In this document: piece after piece, positions 34,281-46,694 of the stretch | How the letters are laid out: every line of letters starts with the position of its first letter | Numbering within the stretch: position 1 is the stretch's first letter | From: Aquarana catesbeiana | Lineage: Eukaryota > Chordata > Amphibia > Anura > Ranidae | NCBI RefSeq assembly: GCF_042186555.1 | Contig: NC_133330.1 | Location: 166,061,099 to 166,125,098, forward strand | Direction: 5' to 3' | DNA length: 64,000 nucleotides | The notes under the pieces: generated by a model | Databases searched by the model: none | Told to the model about the DNA's origin: nothing | What the model saw: the letters and a program-made list of their open reading frames with translations, nothing else | Program-made: the position numbers and the translations under genes

Positions 34281-35984
34281 AAACCAAAAATATTGTTGGA
34301 AGCTAGCATCATCAAGATTGAGGAGGAATAGGATAGTCACTCAGCATAGGCAGTCTTCAAGGGATCCCACATCCATAGAAAAATCAATCAGTCACATCAG
34401 GTGCTTGATAGCTGCTGCTGATCCAAGACTGATTGATTTTTATGAATGTGAGCCTCTCAACGAAGTCTGTGGACAGGCGCACTCTATGATCCATTACAAA
34501 TCCTCCAGCAGCACTGAATGTGCATTCAGAAAGAACGCTGGATGCAGGACAGGCCAGTAGCTCAATTGCACATTGAGCTATTTCTGGCCAGTGGTCCATC
34601 CTCAAGACCCAGTAACCCAGTGGATGCTCTGTTGGAAAGGTCTCCAAGTCTGCTCTTGCCCCTAGATATTCCTGCACCATGTAATGCAGACGCTGGCGAT
34701 GGTTGCTTGAACTGGTCAGACCTTGGCCCTGAGGACTGAAAAATTGTCTAAAGGCATCGGTCAGCCGGCCACCTTCTCCACCTTCTCCACTGCTCTTCCA
34801 CTGACTGAACGAAGCCTCAGCAACACGTTGTCCAGCACCAGGAAATTGTAACCTCACCGGGTCTGGAAATGCATTGCACAAACCTTTCTTCAAGGCCTCC
34901 TGAAGATGTTTCATACTTTGCTCCATCTGCGAAGGCAGGATGAGTTCTGCAAACTTACCCTTGTAACGTTGGTCAAGAAGGGTTGCCAGCCAGTAATGAT
35001 CCCTCTCTTTGATACCACGAATCCTAGGGTCCTTACGCTGCATGGCCTCCCTGATTCTGCAAAGCCTGCAAAAGTTTGCAGAGGCATTCGATTCTGAGTC
35101 CTCTGTGTCACTAAGGATCACATAATCTGTAACAACCTCCTCTCAACCATGTACAACTCCTTGGGTTTCTGGGGACTGAAAACTATCCATTGAAGACTGC
35201 TGCTGAGTGTTATCCTCTATGTCCACGCTGACACAATCCTCCTCCTCCTCTACTTCTTCCTGTATGTTTGGTGGGCCTGCAGGAATAATATCTGGATAAA
35301 GGGGTCCTTGAGAGGTAAGGAAGTCCTCCTCTTCCTCCCGCTGTTCTGCCTCAAGTGCCCTGTCCATTATTCCATGAATGGTGTGCTCCAGCAGGAAGAC
35401 AAGAGGGACAGTATCACTGATGCATGCATTGTCGCTGTTCACCATCCTCGTGGCCTCATTAAATGGTGTATGCATCCTTGATCAGTAGCCACTGGCATGG
35501 CGAAAAGAAGCCAAGCTCCCGTGACCCTGTCCTGGTGCCATACTCACACAGGTACTCATTGATGGCCCTCTGCTGTGTGTGCAGCCGCTGCAGCATTGCC
35601 AACGTTAAGTTCCACCTGGTGGACATGTCACAAATGAGGCGGTTGGTGGGCAGTTTGCATTCCCTTTCAATGTCAGGCAGCCGAGCACTGACATTGTATG
35701 ACCATTGGAAATGAACACAGACTTTTCTGGCCTGCCTCAGGAGATCTTGTAAGCCTGGGTACCTGCTCAAGAACTGCTGCACCACCAAATTCAGGATGTG
35801 TGCCAAACATGGAACATGGGTCAAGTGTCCCTGTCGGAGGGCGGAGAGAAGGTTGGTGCCATTGTCTCATACAACCATTTCTGGCTGAAGCTGGTGTGGC
35901 CTCAGCCACCTCTGAGCCTTTTCCTGCAGAGCTGACAGAATCTCTGCCCCAGTGTGGCTCCTGTCCCCTAAGCAGTGGTTTACC

Positions 35985-36216
35985 TTAAACTACGTAGAGG
36001 GTTCTTTACTGTAAGAGTGGCAAGGATGTGTAATTCCCTTCCACAGGTGGTGGTCTCAGCGGGGGGGCATTGATGGTTTCATGAAACTATTAGATAAGCA
36101 CCTGAATGGCAGCAACATATATACAATGTAATACTGACATATAATCACACACATAGGTTGGACTTGATGGACTTGTGTCTTTTTTTGACCTCACCTACTA
36201 TGTAACTATGTAACTC
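35985..36216 (+). mobile_element. CR1-like LINE 3' end
   Basis: The sequence from TACCTTAAACTACGTAGAGG through GGTTGGACTTGATGGACTTG to ACTATGTAACTATGTAAC is a 3' end with an 8-bp terminal repeat (ACTATGTA), the hallmark of CR1 retrotransposons. The comparable hAT sequence at 540-570 is uninterrupted, which confirms an insertion. No coding part is present. Confidence 0.8.
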
Positions 36217-36923
36217 ATGCACCGCATGGCATCTTTTTGCCTGAGTACTTGCGTAGCCCCTTGAATGCTTACGGAGCACCGCTGGTTCAGAGAACAAATC
36301 TGCAGAAGAGGCCATAGAGGAAGAAGAAGAAGAGGAGGGGGTGGAGGAGAGAGCTGGGGCAGAATCACTGCTAGCATTTTGGAGGCGTGGTGGCGGAACA
36401 AGCTCCAACAATACTGAACCCTGTCCTGAATCCTTCCCAGCTGCCAGCAGAGTTACCCAGTGCGCCGTGAAGGAAAGGTAACATCCCTGCCCGTGCCTGC
36501 TAGACCATGAGTCTGTGGTAATATACACCTTACTGCTGACTGCCCTGTCCAACAAGACAAAAACATTGCCTTCCACATGCCGGTAGAGAGCTGGAATGGC
36601 CTTCCGTGAAAAGAAATGGCGTTTTGGAACCTGCAACTGAGGTACAGCACATTCCACAAATTCACGAAAGGGGGCAGAGTCTACCAGCTGAAAAGGCAGT
36701 AGTTGCAGTGCTAGCAATTTAGCCAAGCTAGCATTTAGATGCTGAGCATGTGGATGGCTGGGACTGAATTTCTTTTTTACGGTTCAGCAACTGGGGTAGG
36801 GAAATTTGCCTGCTAAAATCAGATGGTGGTGTACTGCTAGCAGATTGGCTGCAAGTACTTGGGACACCTATTGATATACCTTCATTCCTCTCAGTGCAGG
36901 TTTTCGAGAGGACTGGAGGTGCA

Positions 36924-37262
36924 GGGTGGCACAGTGGTGTAGTGGATAGCACTTTCGCCTAGCAGTAAGAAGGGTCGCTGGTTCGAATCCCAACTACGAC
37001 ACTACCTGCCTGGAGTTTGCATGTTCTCCCTGTGCCTGCGTGGATTTTCTCCGGGTACTCCGGTTTCCTCCCACACTCCAAAGACATGCTGGTAGGTTAA
37101 TTGGATCCTGTCTAAATTGTCCCTAGTATGTATAAATGTGAGTTAGAGACCTTAGATTGTAAGCTTCTTGAGGGTAGGGACTGATGTGAATGTACAATGT
37201 ATATGTAAAGCGCTGCGTAAATTGATGGCGCTATATAAGTACCTGAAATAAATAAATATAGT
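36924..37262 (+). mobile_element. V-SINE (tRNA-derived SINE)
   Basis: The tRNA-related head has an A box (TGGTGTAGTGG, about 36935) and a B box (GGTTCGAATCC, 36980-36990), which together form an internal RNA polymerase III promoter. The body TTTGCATGTTCTCCCTGTGC ... CCGGTTTCCTCCCACACTCC is the conserved central domain of the vertebrate V-SINE superfamily. The tail has GCGCTATATAAGTACCTG and ends in AAATAAATAAATA. It is inserted in the hAT B transposase sequence. Confidence 0.92.
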
Positions 37263-37379
37263 AGGGTTGGAGATCCCACATAAGGAAAAGTCTGCCTTTT
37301 TCTTTGATGTGGGTCTTTCAAGTGCTGTTGCCAATGGACTTGTTGCCTTATCAGTTTATGTGAAATATACATTAATAGC

Positions 37380-38120
37380 TGTAAAATATTGGAATTATGA
37401 ATATATTTAATTTAGCTTTTATCTATGTAGGGCAGAACATATTATCTTCACAGAAATCTCTGGTAGACCAGACAAGTCGGTGCCTAGGCTTGTGTATACA
37501 AACAATGGGATCCAAACCTCATTGTTTTACACATGCTCACTTCAAAGGATCCCATGCCGGGATATGCAATGAAGGGAGGCCAACCTGTAATCAATACTTA
37601 ACTTCCCGGGAAAATTCAAGTTAAGCTCCTGCTCAGAATAGTCACAAGGATTTGCATTAAAGGGGGCTGACTTATGCAAATTATAGGGATTGGAGATGTA
37701 GCCAGTCCTTAACCAGGAATAGGGAAGCTCACCAATCAGAGCCACGCTATGCCAACCAATGAGGCATCAGCATGTAATGATATACATAGACTAGATGGGA
37801 GGGAAACACACACTTTTATGGGAGAGCAACCATCAGAATGGAACCTTGGTGCAAAGGGTAATTATGGGAAAGGTCTGCATTTTACTTGTAACTAAATATG
37901 TTTGTAGATTAATGTTTTCAGGAATATACTCTGTATTTTTTTCAATTAAATACTCTCATTTTAACCTAATATTTTCTTCCTTGATGTAGACTATAGATAG
38001 ATGGTTGTGTATTAGATAGACTTTCAGCTACTCACCAATGAATGTTATTGTGTTAAAGCTTTGACTCAGGGTCAAAGAACTCTCATTTAACCCAAATCAT
38101 ATCTGAGAGATATTAAATCT
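37380..38120. other. Unassigned insertion, possibly a solo LTR
   Basis: It separates two hAT coding segments (36950 and 38130), so it is an insertion of about 0.75 kb. It contains CCAATCAGAG and CCAATGAGG boxes and an ACTTTTATGGGAGAGCAACC element, as in retroviral-type promoters, but no paired repeat or clear TG/CA ends. Assignment is uncertain. Confidence 0.35.
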
Positions 38121-39174
38121 CAAATATAGTATACGGGAAAAAGACTGCATGGGAGGTCGTCATATGTCTGGTCAAGCATGTGGTGCCCAAGCGGTTGCTG
38201 TTGTGGCCATGCTTGATCGGCTTCAGACATAGGTTGCAAACAGCAATGGTGCGATCTGCTGCACACTTGTCAAAAAAGGCTCACACGTTTCAAACTTTTC
38301 AAAATCAGCGGGGAGTCATCAGCGCCCTGCACCTGTGGAGCTCTGCGGTGTGATGTAGTAGGGTGGCTGCCCTTAAGCTGCCCCCTAGAGGATATCCTGC
38401 CTCATTGGAGTTGTGCCTCCTCCTCCTCTATTCTATCAGGCACCCAAGTAGAGTCAGTGACCTCATCATCCTCCCCATCCTCGTCACTGGAGCAAACTTG
38501 GTACTATGCTGCAGCTGGGGGAACATGACTGCCAGTTTCTTGTCCTTCTTGGGCACCCCCTCTCTCTAGGCTCACGTTACTCCCTTCCTCAACCTGGGAA
38601 CCAACATCGGAGTCTTCAAATCGCTGCGCATCCTCCAGCAGCATGACCCGACACTGTGGTCGAATAGTTCGAGGGACTCCTCCGTGCATGATGGTGGGGC
38701 TACGGAAGGAGTGACTGTGGACAAGGAGCCGGTGGAATAGGCCGCTTTGGCAGCTGCATATAGAGGAAAACTACCTTGAGCCTGGGTGACAGAGGATAAG
38801 GAGGATGAGGATGGCTTTGTTATCCACTCCACCAACTCTTCTGCATGTTCTGGCTCAATAACACGGCCAGCAGAAGAAAAAAAGGACAAGTGTGCCCCAT
38901 GGCCACCGGCAGAGGATGCACCATGTCCATGACCAGCACTGTTGACTGTAGACACAGAGCCTGCTTGCCCTCTTTTAGTGGCCTGTGAACGTCTGCCTCT
39001 CCTTGGTGGCCTTCTGGACATGATGTATATTTTGTTTTGCAACGCCGCACTACACTGTATTGTGTACTGTGCACACCACCAGAAAAGTAGTAGCAACCGC
39101 ACTACGGCTGCACTGTATTGTGTACTGTGTACACCACCAGCAAAGTAGTAGCAACTGCACCACGGCTGCACTGT

Positions 39175-39720
39175 ATTGTAAATACAATTTTTGATCTAAT
39201 ATTTCACAGCAGGGCCCATTCCTGCACCCACCAAGAGTATCTGTGAGGGGTTATAGTGTTGTGGCACCCCCACCACCACCACAGCCTAAGGCCTAATTTT
39301 TCTGCCCCTGTTTAACAGGGGCAAGTAATTACAATTTTTGCTCTAATATTTCACAGCAGGGCCCGTTCCTGCACTCAACAAGAGTATCTGTGAGGCTTTA
39401 CAATGTTGTGCCACCACCACACCGCCTAAGGCCCAATTTTTCTGCCCCTGTTTAACAGGGGCATGCAAATACAATTTTTGATCTAATATTTCACAGCAGG
39501 GCCTGTTCCAGCGCCCACCAAGAGTATCTGTGAGGGGTTACAGTATTGTGGCACCACCACCGCCTAAGGCCCAATTTTTCTGCCCCCCGTTTAACAGGGG
39601 CATGTAATTACAATTCTCGATATACTGTAATATTTCACAGCAGGGCCCGTTCCAGCGATCACCAAGAGTAACTGTGAGGGCTTACAGTGTTCTGGTACCA
39701 CCAACACCTAAGGCCCAATA
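39175..39720 (+). repeat. hAT tail tandem repeats, four units
   Basis: About 140-bp units with CTGCCCCTGTTTAACAGGGGC and GATCTAATATTTCACAGCAG, matching 12333-13035. They adjoin the right breakpoint of the inverted core. Confidence 0.87.
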
Positions 39721-40106
39721 TTCTGCAGCGTATATAGGGCAAGCCATATAGTATATACAGGTGGTCCACTATTTTCAAACATCCGACTTACAAACGACTC
39801 CTACTTACAAACGGAGGGAGACAACAGGAAGTGAGAGGAAATCTACCCCTAGGAAGGGAAATTATCTCCTGTAAGAGTTGATATGGGAAAAAGGTGTTTC
39901 CACTGATGCTTTATCACCAATCCTTGTTTCCCCAATAACCCCAAATTTTCAAAATTCAACTGTCATTGGGACAGAAAGTGAGGTGAAATCTTCTGAACAG
40001 GGGCACAGACAGCAAAACAAATGTTACAGGGGTGATAACCCTTCCCTATATTATCCAAAAAGCTTAAAAATAGATTTTTGGGCTGGAGCTACACTTAAAA
40101 AATGTA

Positions 40107-41733
40107 CAGTCAGGTCCATACATTTTGGGACATCGACACAATTCTAATCTTTTTGACTCTATACACCACCACAATGGATTTGAAATGAAATGAACAAGAT
40201 GTGCTTTAACTGCAGACTTTCAGCTTTAATTTGAGGGTATTTACATCCAAATCAGGTGAACGGTGTAGTAATTACAACAGTTTGTATATGTGCCTCCCAC
40301 TTTTTAAGGGACCAAAAGTAATGGGACAGATTAACAATCATACATCAAACTTTCACTTTTTAATACTTGGTTGCAAATCCTTTGCAGTCAATTACAGCCT
40401 GAAGTCTGAAATGCATAGACATCACCAGACGCTGGGTTTCATCCCTGGTGATGCTCTGCCAGGCCTCTACTGCAACTGTCTTTAGTTCCTGCTTTTTCTT
40501 GGGGCATTTTCCCTTCGGTTTTGTCTTCAGCAAGTGAAATGCATGCTCAATCGGATTCAGGTCAGGAGATTGACTTGGCCATTACATAACATTCCACTTC
40601 TTTCCCTTAAAAAACTCTTGGTTGCTTTCCCAGTATGCTCCGGGTCATTGTCCATCTGCACTGTGAAGCGCCGTCCAATGAGTTCTGAAGCATTTTGCTG
40701 AATATGAGCAGATAATATTGCCCGAAACACTTCAGAATTCATCCTGCTGCTTTTGTCAGCAGTCACATCATCAATAAATACAAGAGAACCAGTTCCATTG
40801 CCAGCCATACATGCTCACACCATGACACTACCACCACCATGCTTCACTGATGAGGTGGTATGCTTTGGATCATGAACAGTTCCTTTCCTTCTCCATACTC
40901 TTCTCTAACCATCACTCTGGTGCAAGTTGATCTTGGTCTCATCTGTCCATAGGATGTTGTCCCAGAACTGTGAAGGCTTTTTTAGATGTTGTTTGGCAAA
41001 CTCTAATCTGGCCTTCCTGTTTTTGAGGCTCACCAATGGTTTACATCTTGTGGTGAACCCTCTGTATTCACTCTGGTGAAGTCTTCTCTTGATTGTTGAC
41101 TTTGACACACATACACCTACCTCCTGGAGAGTGTTCTTGACCTGGCCAACTGTTGTGAAGGGTGTTTTCTTCACCAAATTCTTCGGTCATCCACCACAGT
41201 TGTTTTCCGTGGTCTTCCGGGTCTTTTGTTGTTGCTGAGCTCACCAGTGCATTCTTTCTTTTTAAGGATGTTCCAAACGGTTGATTTGGCCACACCTAAT
41301 ATTTTTGCTATCTCTCTGATGGGTTTGTTTTGTTTTTTCAGCCTAATGATGGATTGCTTCACTGATAGAGACAGCTCTTTGGATCTCATATTGAGAGTTG
41401 ACAGCAACAGATTCCAAATGCAAATAGCACACTTGAAATGAACTCTGGACCTTTTATCTGCTCCTTGTAAATGGGATAATGAGGGAATAACACACACCTG
41501 GCCATGGAACAGCTGAGCAGCCATTACTTTTGGTCCCTTAAAAAGTGGGAGGCACATATACAAACTGTTGTAATTCCTACACCGTTCACCTGATTTGGAT
41601 GTAAATACCCTCAAATTAAAGCTGAAAGTCTGCAGTTAAATCACATCTTTTCATTTCAAATCCATTGTGGTGGTGTATAGAGCTAAAAATATTAGAATTG
41701 TGTCGATGTCCCAATATTTATGGACCTGACTCT
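40107..41733 (-). mobile_element. Tc1-like transposon D
   Basis: The ends CAGTCAGGTCCATACATTTT and its near complement (TTTATGGACCTGACT at 41717-41731) are flanked by TA. The inverted repeats extend about 130 bp. The site without insertion is seen in hAT copy A at 13395-13420. The transposase is on the minus strand. Confidence 0.9.
40360..41389 (-). pseudogene. Tc1-like transposase D
   Basis: On the minus strand it starts MRSKELSLSVKQSIIRL (41389) with a helix-turn-helix (AKILGVAKSTVWNIL). A GRPRKT linker and FWDNILWTDETKINL (first D) follow, then in another frame QMDNDPEHTGKATKSFL (second D), and a C-terminal VIDCKGFATKY match at about 40370. Frameshifts lie near 41180 and in 40600-40900. 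Stops interrupt the third catalytic region. Non-functional. Confidence 0.85.
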
Positions 41734-42739
41734 ACCTGTTCCAAATTACAAACAGATTCAACTTAACAACAAACCTATAGTCCCTATCTTGTTTGTAACC
41801 CGGGGACCACTTGTATACTGCTGTTCAGAGTATATAGGGCCTGGGGGCCCCACGCCTTTTTTCTTTTTATTTAGGTGCGGGGTTCCCCTTAATATCCATA
41901 CCAGACCCAAAGGGCCTGGTAATGGGGTGGAGGGGCAACATCACATTACAGCCGCAAGCAATTTTAAATGACTTTTTTTCCTTTGGAAATGTCATTTTGT
42001 GCAGGGACTGTTCTAAACACGGGAAAAATGCACCACTTTACAGGCATACCATAGACACCCCTCAGGCACGATATTTAAAGGAATATTACACTTTTATTGT
42101 TTCACTTTAAGCATTGTTAAAGTCACTGCTCCCGAAAAAACGGCCGTTATTAAAACTTTTTTTGCATTGATACATGTCCCCTGGGGCAGGACCCGGGTCC
42201 CCAAACACTTTTTATGACAATAACTTGCATATTAGCCTTTAAAATTAGCACGTTTGATTTTTCACATTCGAGTCCCATAGACTTTAACGGTGTTCGCGTG
42301 TTCACAGAAATTTTTTGTCTGTTCGCATGTTCTGCCGTGAACCGAACCGGGGGGTGTTCGGCTCATCCCTAGCAGCAACCAAGAATTTGAGCACAGGCCC
42401 TTAGAGCCCATAGTAGCCTTCCAGAGGTGCTTACTAACCCTAATTGGCTGCCCCCAGATTCATCAGCATCCGTTATTCTCCCCGGGTTCAGGTAGAAACA
42501 ACAAGCTTAACAACACCCCTTGACTTTTTTAGCTGTTTTTTCACACCTCTATAAGACCTCTATAATTTGATTTTGGACCAAACTTATGTTTATGCCCAAC
42601 AATACATCACCATAAACCTTAATTCATACTGTACCTTGCCAGGCTAATTGAGTGGAAACATATCACAGTTTTCGAATTTAAGACTTTTTTGGGCCTAACC
42701 TGTAACACAGGCTTTACAAAAAAGAATGAATTGTAGTCA

Positions 42740-43085
42740 TATTGGTCCACAGACCCAATTCATCATTTGCCCATGTTCTCTGGTGCAATGGCTAGACGTA
42801 GATATGAAAATATAATGTGTTTCATGCATTTCAATGACAATACTGTCTGTCATCCTCATGGTGACCCTGACTATTGTCAGCTTCACAAAATTCGGACCCC
42901 TTGTAAACTGCCTGTCCCAAAAATTTGCAGATGTATATACGCCCCAACAAAACATTTGCATAGACAAGCCTCTTGTACATTTTACTGGCAGGCTTGCATT
43001 CAACCAATATCTCCCCAGCAAGTGTGCCAGATATGTGGTCAAACTGTATAAGCTTTGTGAAATAGCCACAGGCTATACATTAGAC
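42740..43085 (+). pseudogene. piggyBac B transposase central remnant
   Basis: The plus-strand pieces HHLPMFSGAMARRRYENIM and ADVYTPQQNICIDKPLVHF match residues about 262-365 of the piggyBac A transposase (HHMPVFSASMTRARYEQIL, ADLFTPHQVVCVDESLIKF). A frameshift splits them. The first catalytic aspartate is retained in CIDK but the copy ends at the foldback insertion. Confidence 0.85.
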
Positions 43086-44215
43086 ATGTGCAGCTTGAAA
43101 ACATTTTGTTTTGTTTCAATTTGCTATTTATATAAATTTGTTTAGTTAAATGTGTTTAATCTGTTTGATTCGTTTTCGGAATTCGTTTTGTTTATTCACA
43201 TTCAAATCGATTCAAACTTTCTGAATTCGAATCGTTTTCAAATTTGAACTCGAAAAGTTTTTGAATTCTAATAGTTTTCGATTTGTTTTCCAATTTCCAA
43301 AGAGAATAAAATAGAAAAGAAGATAAAGGAATAGAATATAATAAAAAAAGAATAGAATATAATAGAGTAAAACAGAACAAAATAGAATAGAAAATAAAAG
43401 AATAGAATAGAATAAAAAAAAATAGCATAGAATATAACCATCTTCTGAAATTTGAATAGAAAAGAATAGAGTAGAAAAGAATAGAATTAAAAAACAATAG
43501 AATAGAATATAATAGAAAGAATATAACCATTTCCCAAAATTCAAATAGAATCAAATCGAATTTGAATAGAAAAGATAATAATAGATTAGAATAGAATAGA
43601 AAATAACAATAGCATAGAAAAAAAACAACAGAATAGAATAGAAAAAATAAGACCATCTTTCTATTCTAATCTATTATTTTCTATTTTATTCAAATTTGAA
43701 TGGATTCTATTTGAATTTTGGGAAATGGTTATATTCTTTCGATTCTATTCTATTCTATTGTTTTTTTACATTCTATTCTTTTTTTATTTGTCCATTCTGT
43801 TCTATTCTAGTATTTTCTATTATATTATTTTCTATACTATTCTAATCTATTCTTTTCTATTCAAAATTCTAACTTTGGAAGATGGTTATAGTTGTTCTAT
43901 TCTGTTCTCTTGTTTTTTTCTATACTATTCTGCTATTTTCTATTCTAATCTATTCTTTTCTATTCAAATTCGAATTGATTCTTTTAGAATTTTGGGAAGT
44001 TGTTATATTCTTTCTATTCTATTTTTTTATTCTATTCTTTTCTATTCCATTTTAGTTTTGTTCTATTCTCTTTTTTATTCTATTCTATTTTTTATATTCT
44101 ATTCCTTTATTTTCTTTTTTATTTTATTCTCTTTGGAAATTGGAAAACAAATTGAAAACAATTTGATTTTTTGAAAACTTTTTGAATTTGAAAACGAATC
44201 GAATAGTGGATAGAA
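43085..44215. repeat. Long foldback (inverted) repeat, AGAATA/TATTCT-rich
   Basis: The left half (43200-43650) is purine-rich with AGAATAGAAT units. The right half (43656-44190) is its approximate complement with TTCTATTCTA units. Specific pairs confirm the fold: ACCATTTCCCAAAATTCAAA (about 43529) against TTTGAATTTTGGGAAATGGT (about 43712), and AAATTTGAACTCGAAAAG against TTTTTGAATTTGAAAACG. The left edge reads TAGACATGTGCAG. It interrupts piggyBac B. No gene is seen; the frames are low-complexity artefacts. Confidence 0.8.
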
Positions 44216-45978
44216 AAGTTGTTTTATTAAGTTAATGTTATATATTTTTAGGTTGTGTTATTAACTATTGTTTGCTTTTCAGGAACGCCAGTCAGTTACA
44301 GCACTGATCTGTGTATCCTGACAGCAGCAGGTGCTGCTCGCATAATACAAATGTTAATGCCTGCATCCATGCAGGGGAAGATTTCTCCATCTGCAGTTAA
44401 AAAAAAGAGCGTGTATCCCCAGCAATAGGAGAGTGGGGTGGTTAGCGGGTGGTAACTCCGATGCTCGGCATATACTGTTCTCACTTTTTTCTGGCAGAGA
44501 TTTGTTCATCCAGATCAATCGATGTGAATGGAGGAATCTGTTAGGTTCTTATTCTCATTCAGCCCATAGGCTGAGCGAACAAAAGAACAATACATGTATG
44601 CCCAACATTAGGAGTGTGGCAGAAACTCCCAATGCTGGCCATACACATAATATATTTAGAGGCCCTAAAATGCCAGGATAGAGCAAACACCCCTCAAATG
44701 ACACCCCTGAGAGGCATGTTGAGTCCAGCTCAGAATACGAACATGGAGAAAGCAGTGGGACCCTCACAGGTAGCTCAGATTATGAAGAGGAAGTCATAGT
44801 AGCCTTCCAGAGGTGCTAACAAACCCTAATTGGCTGCCCCAAAACACATTTTGCAACTTCTCCGCAGTTTGGGGATACCACATGTGTGAGACTTTTTGGC
44901 AGCCTAGCCACAAACAGAGGCCCAAAATCCAACGAGCACCTTCAGGCTTTCAAGAGGCTTTAATCACACATTGGATTTCCTGACTACCTATTAAAAACAA
45001 CCCTCAAATGATCCAAAGTAGAAAGTGGAAGTTTGGAAAGTAGACATGCCAAAGTATTTGCTAAGCGGCATGGTGAGTATTTTTCAGATCTCATTTATTG
45101 CCACAAATTTTTGGGAAATGAAGAGAGAAAACGAAAATGTATATTTTATTTTATTTTTTCATTTTTCAAAACCTTGCGACAAAAAAAGAGATCTGCAAAA
45201 TACTCACCATGCCTCTCAGCAAATACCTTGGGGTCTCTATTTTCCAAAAAATTAGTCATTTGGGGGGGTGTTTGTTCTATCCTGGCATTTCAGAGCCTCC
45301 GAAACTGTGATAGGTAGTCAGGAAGTGAAATGAGGCGATTAAGCCCTTTGAAAGCTTAAAGGTGTTCATTGGTTTTGGGCCTCCATATGCAGCTACGGTC
45401 CTAAAAAGGCCCACACATGTGGTATCCCCATACGTGTTGTGTTTTGGGGTGTATTTCCACATATACCTATGGCATGTGTGAGAAATATCTAATTAAATTG
45501 ACAACTTGTGGCAAAAAATAAAATCTTCCATGGACTCAACATACCTCCCAGTAAATATCTTGGTGTCTATTTTCCAAAAAGGGGTAATTTAGGGGGTATT
45601 TGTACTCCCCTGGCATTTTAGCACTTCAAGAAATGTGATAGGCAGTCAGAAAGTAAAAGCTGCTCAAATTCCTGTATATATACCATATTTTGCTATAAAG
45701 CTATAACTTTAACACACACCACTTAATATACATTTATTGGGATTTTTGTTTAGCAAAGACATGTAGCAGAATACATTTTGGCCTAAATTTATGAAGAAAT
45801 TAGATTTTATTGGATATATTTTAAAACAGAAAGTAGAAAATATTGTTTTTTTTCAAAATGTTTAGTCTTTTTTCATTTATATTGCAAAAAAATAAAGCAA
45901 AAGAAAGCTCTATCTATTTGTGTAAATAAAAAGATAAAAATGTCATTTGCGTACAGTGTTGCATGACTGAGCAATCCA
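44216..45978 (+). other. piggyBac B 3' region with inverted array remnant
   Basis: Noncoding. Segments at 44840-45100 and the inverted 45190-45480 correspond to the array units of piggyBac A (landmarks GGGGATACCACATGTGTGAG and CACACATGTGGTATCCCC). Sequence at 45900-45970 resembles the terminal part of piggyBac A near 1960-2060 in reverse complement. Confidence 0.65.
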
Positions 45979-46694
45979 TGTCAGGAAAGGTTCCATCCGC
46001 TGATGTCTCTGTCAGGCATTTGGCACACAGTACTGATGTCCACCAACTGGTGTCTCCTGGCAGTTCCAGACTGTCAGGGGAGCTTTCTCCTGCTGGTAGT
46101 ATTTGATCTTTGGGCCGCAGTACCGGCGCCTACCAGCGAATATTTCTGGCAGTGTGGGGCCGACATCATCTCCTGCGATCAGGCATCACCTGAGTCTGAT
46201 TGCAGGAGATGTATATAAATACAGACACACACACACCTTTTCTTTGGTATCTTTCCTTGCGCCCTGACCTGAACCTGAGAGGTCTGTATCTGTACCTTAT
46301 CCTGTTCCTGTTCCTGTCTGTTTACCTGAACCCTGAGCCTTGTACCTGTACCTGTCCCTCCTATGATCCTGTTACCCTTACCTTTGTCCTTTAGCCTGAT
46401 CCATCCATTCTCTCCTTGTCCTGTTTGTTCCCTATCCCCAGCTGCTGACCTCCCGTTGACGACCCTGGCCTGGCTCCATTTACGATTCTGGTATTCCCCA
46501 TTATATGTATATATTTATCTGTTACTATTATTGTTGGTGGGTTTCTGTTTGTGGTTGGTTGGTTGCACATTGTATTATATTTGAGGTAGATGTGTTTATT
46601 CACTTATCTTAATAAATCAATATATTTCGCTTATACACGTTTGGGTTTCCTCTGTTGCAGTCCACACAGTTCTGGTCTTATCCAATACGTGATA
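45979..46694 (+). repeat. 5' LTR
   Basis: It is similar to 58979-59681 over its full length with scattered substitutions and small indels, and the final CA has decayed to TA. It contains GATGTATATAAATACAG (about 46208), a TATA-like promoter element about 20 bp downstream of an inverted repeat (CTCCTGCGATCAG / CTGATTGCAGGAG). Confidence 0.82.

Larger units (their letters stand above)
34384..39021 (-). pseudogene. hAT (BED-finger) transposase, interrupted
   Basis: Reading on the minus strand from Met at 39021: a basic start MSRRPPRRGRRSQ, then an acidic/serine region. A BED zinc finger follows at about 38147-38265, with CNLC and RHMTTSH as metal ligands. Then a block at 36145-36950, catalytic-core segments at 35459-35824 (CLAHILNLVVQQFL, DMSTRWNLTLAML) and 35143-35475, and the C-terminal dimerisation domain at 34384-35121 with LLACPASSVLSECTF. 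It is broken by a V-SINE (36924-37262), a CR1 fragment (35985-36216), an LTR-like insertion (about 37380-38120) and frameshifts. Exported function would be DNA transposition in the nucleus; this copy cannot provide it. Confidence 0.85.
33064..42369. mobile_element. hAT transposon copy B with an inverted core
   Basis: The ends are AGGGATGAGC (33064) and GCTCATCCC (to 42369). TAGCAACA on the left and TAGCAGCA on the right form an 8-bp target duplication with one mismatch. The outer parts are in plus orientation: leader, transposase start at 33942, tail repeats at 39175-39720 and 3' region to 42369. The middle (about 34095-39175) is inverted: tail repeat, transposase (minus strand) and leader. 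CR1, a V-SINE, an LTR-like block and Tc1 D are further insertions. It interrupts piggyBac B. Confidence 0.8.
31355..45978 (+). mobile_element. piggyBac transposon B, old and multiply interrupted
   Basis: The left end TTAATCATTTGCTGCC (31355) resembles the 5' end of piggyBac A read on its coding strand. Next come a leader (31400-32700), an N-terminal transposase fragment (32705-33055), a hAT insertion (33064-42369), a central transposase fragment (42740-43085), a foldback insertion (about 43085-44215), and a 3' region with the family inverted array (44640-45660) and terminal sequence up to 45978. There an LTR retrotransposon cuts it. Order and orientation match piggyBac A throughout. It is far more diverged than A, so the family has been active over a long time. 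Confidence 0.75.

Noticed and set aside
36969..36999. Possible genuine tRNA gene at the B box
   Set aside because: The A and B boxes are part of a V-SINE head followed by the V-SINE central domain; no cloverleaf acceptor stem closes.
43192..44174. Hydrophobic-looking open frames rich in Phe, Ile, Leu and Ser
   Set aside because: They come from TTCTATTCTA-type repeats in the foldback and are low-complexity artefacts, not membrane proteins.
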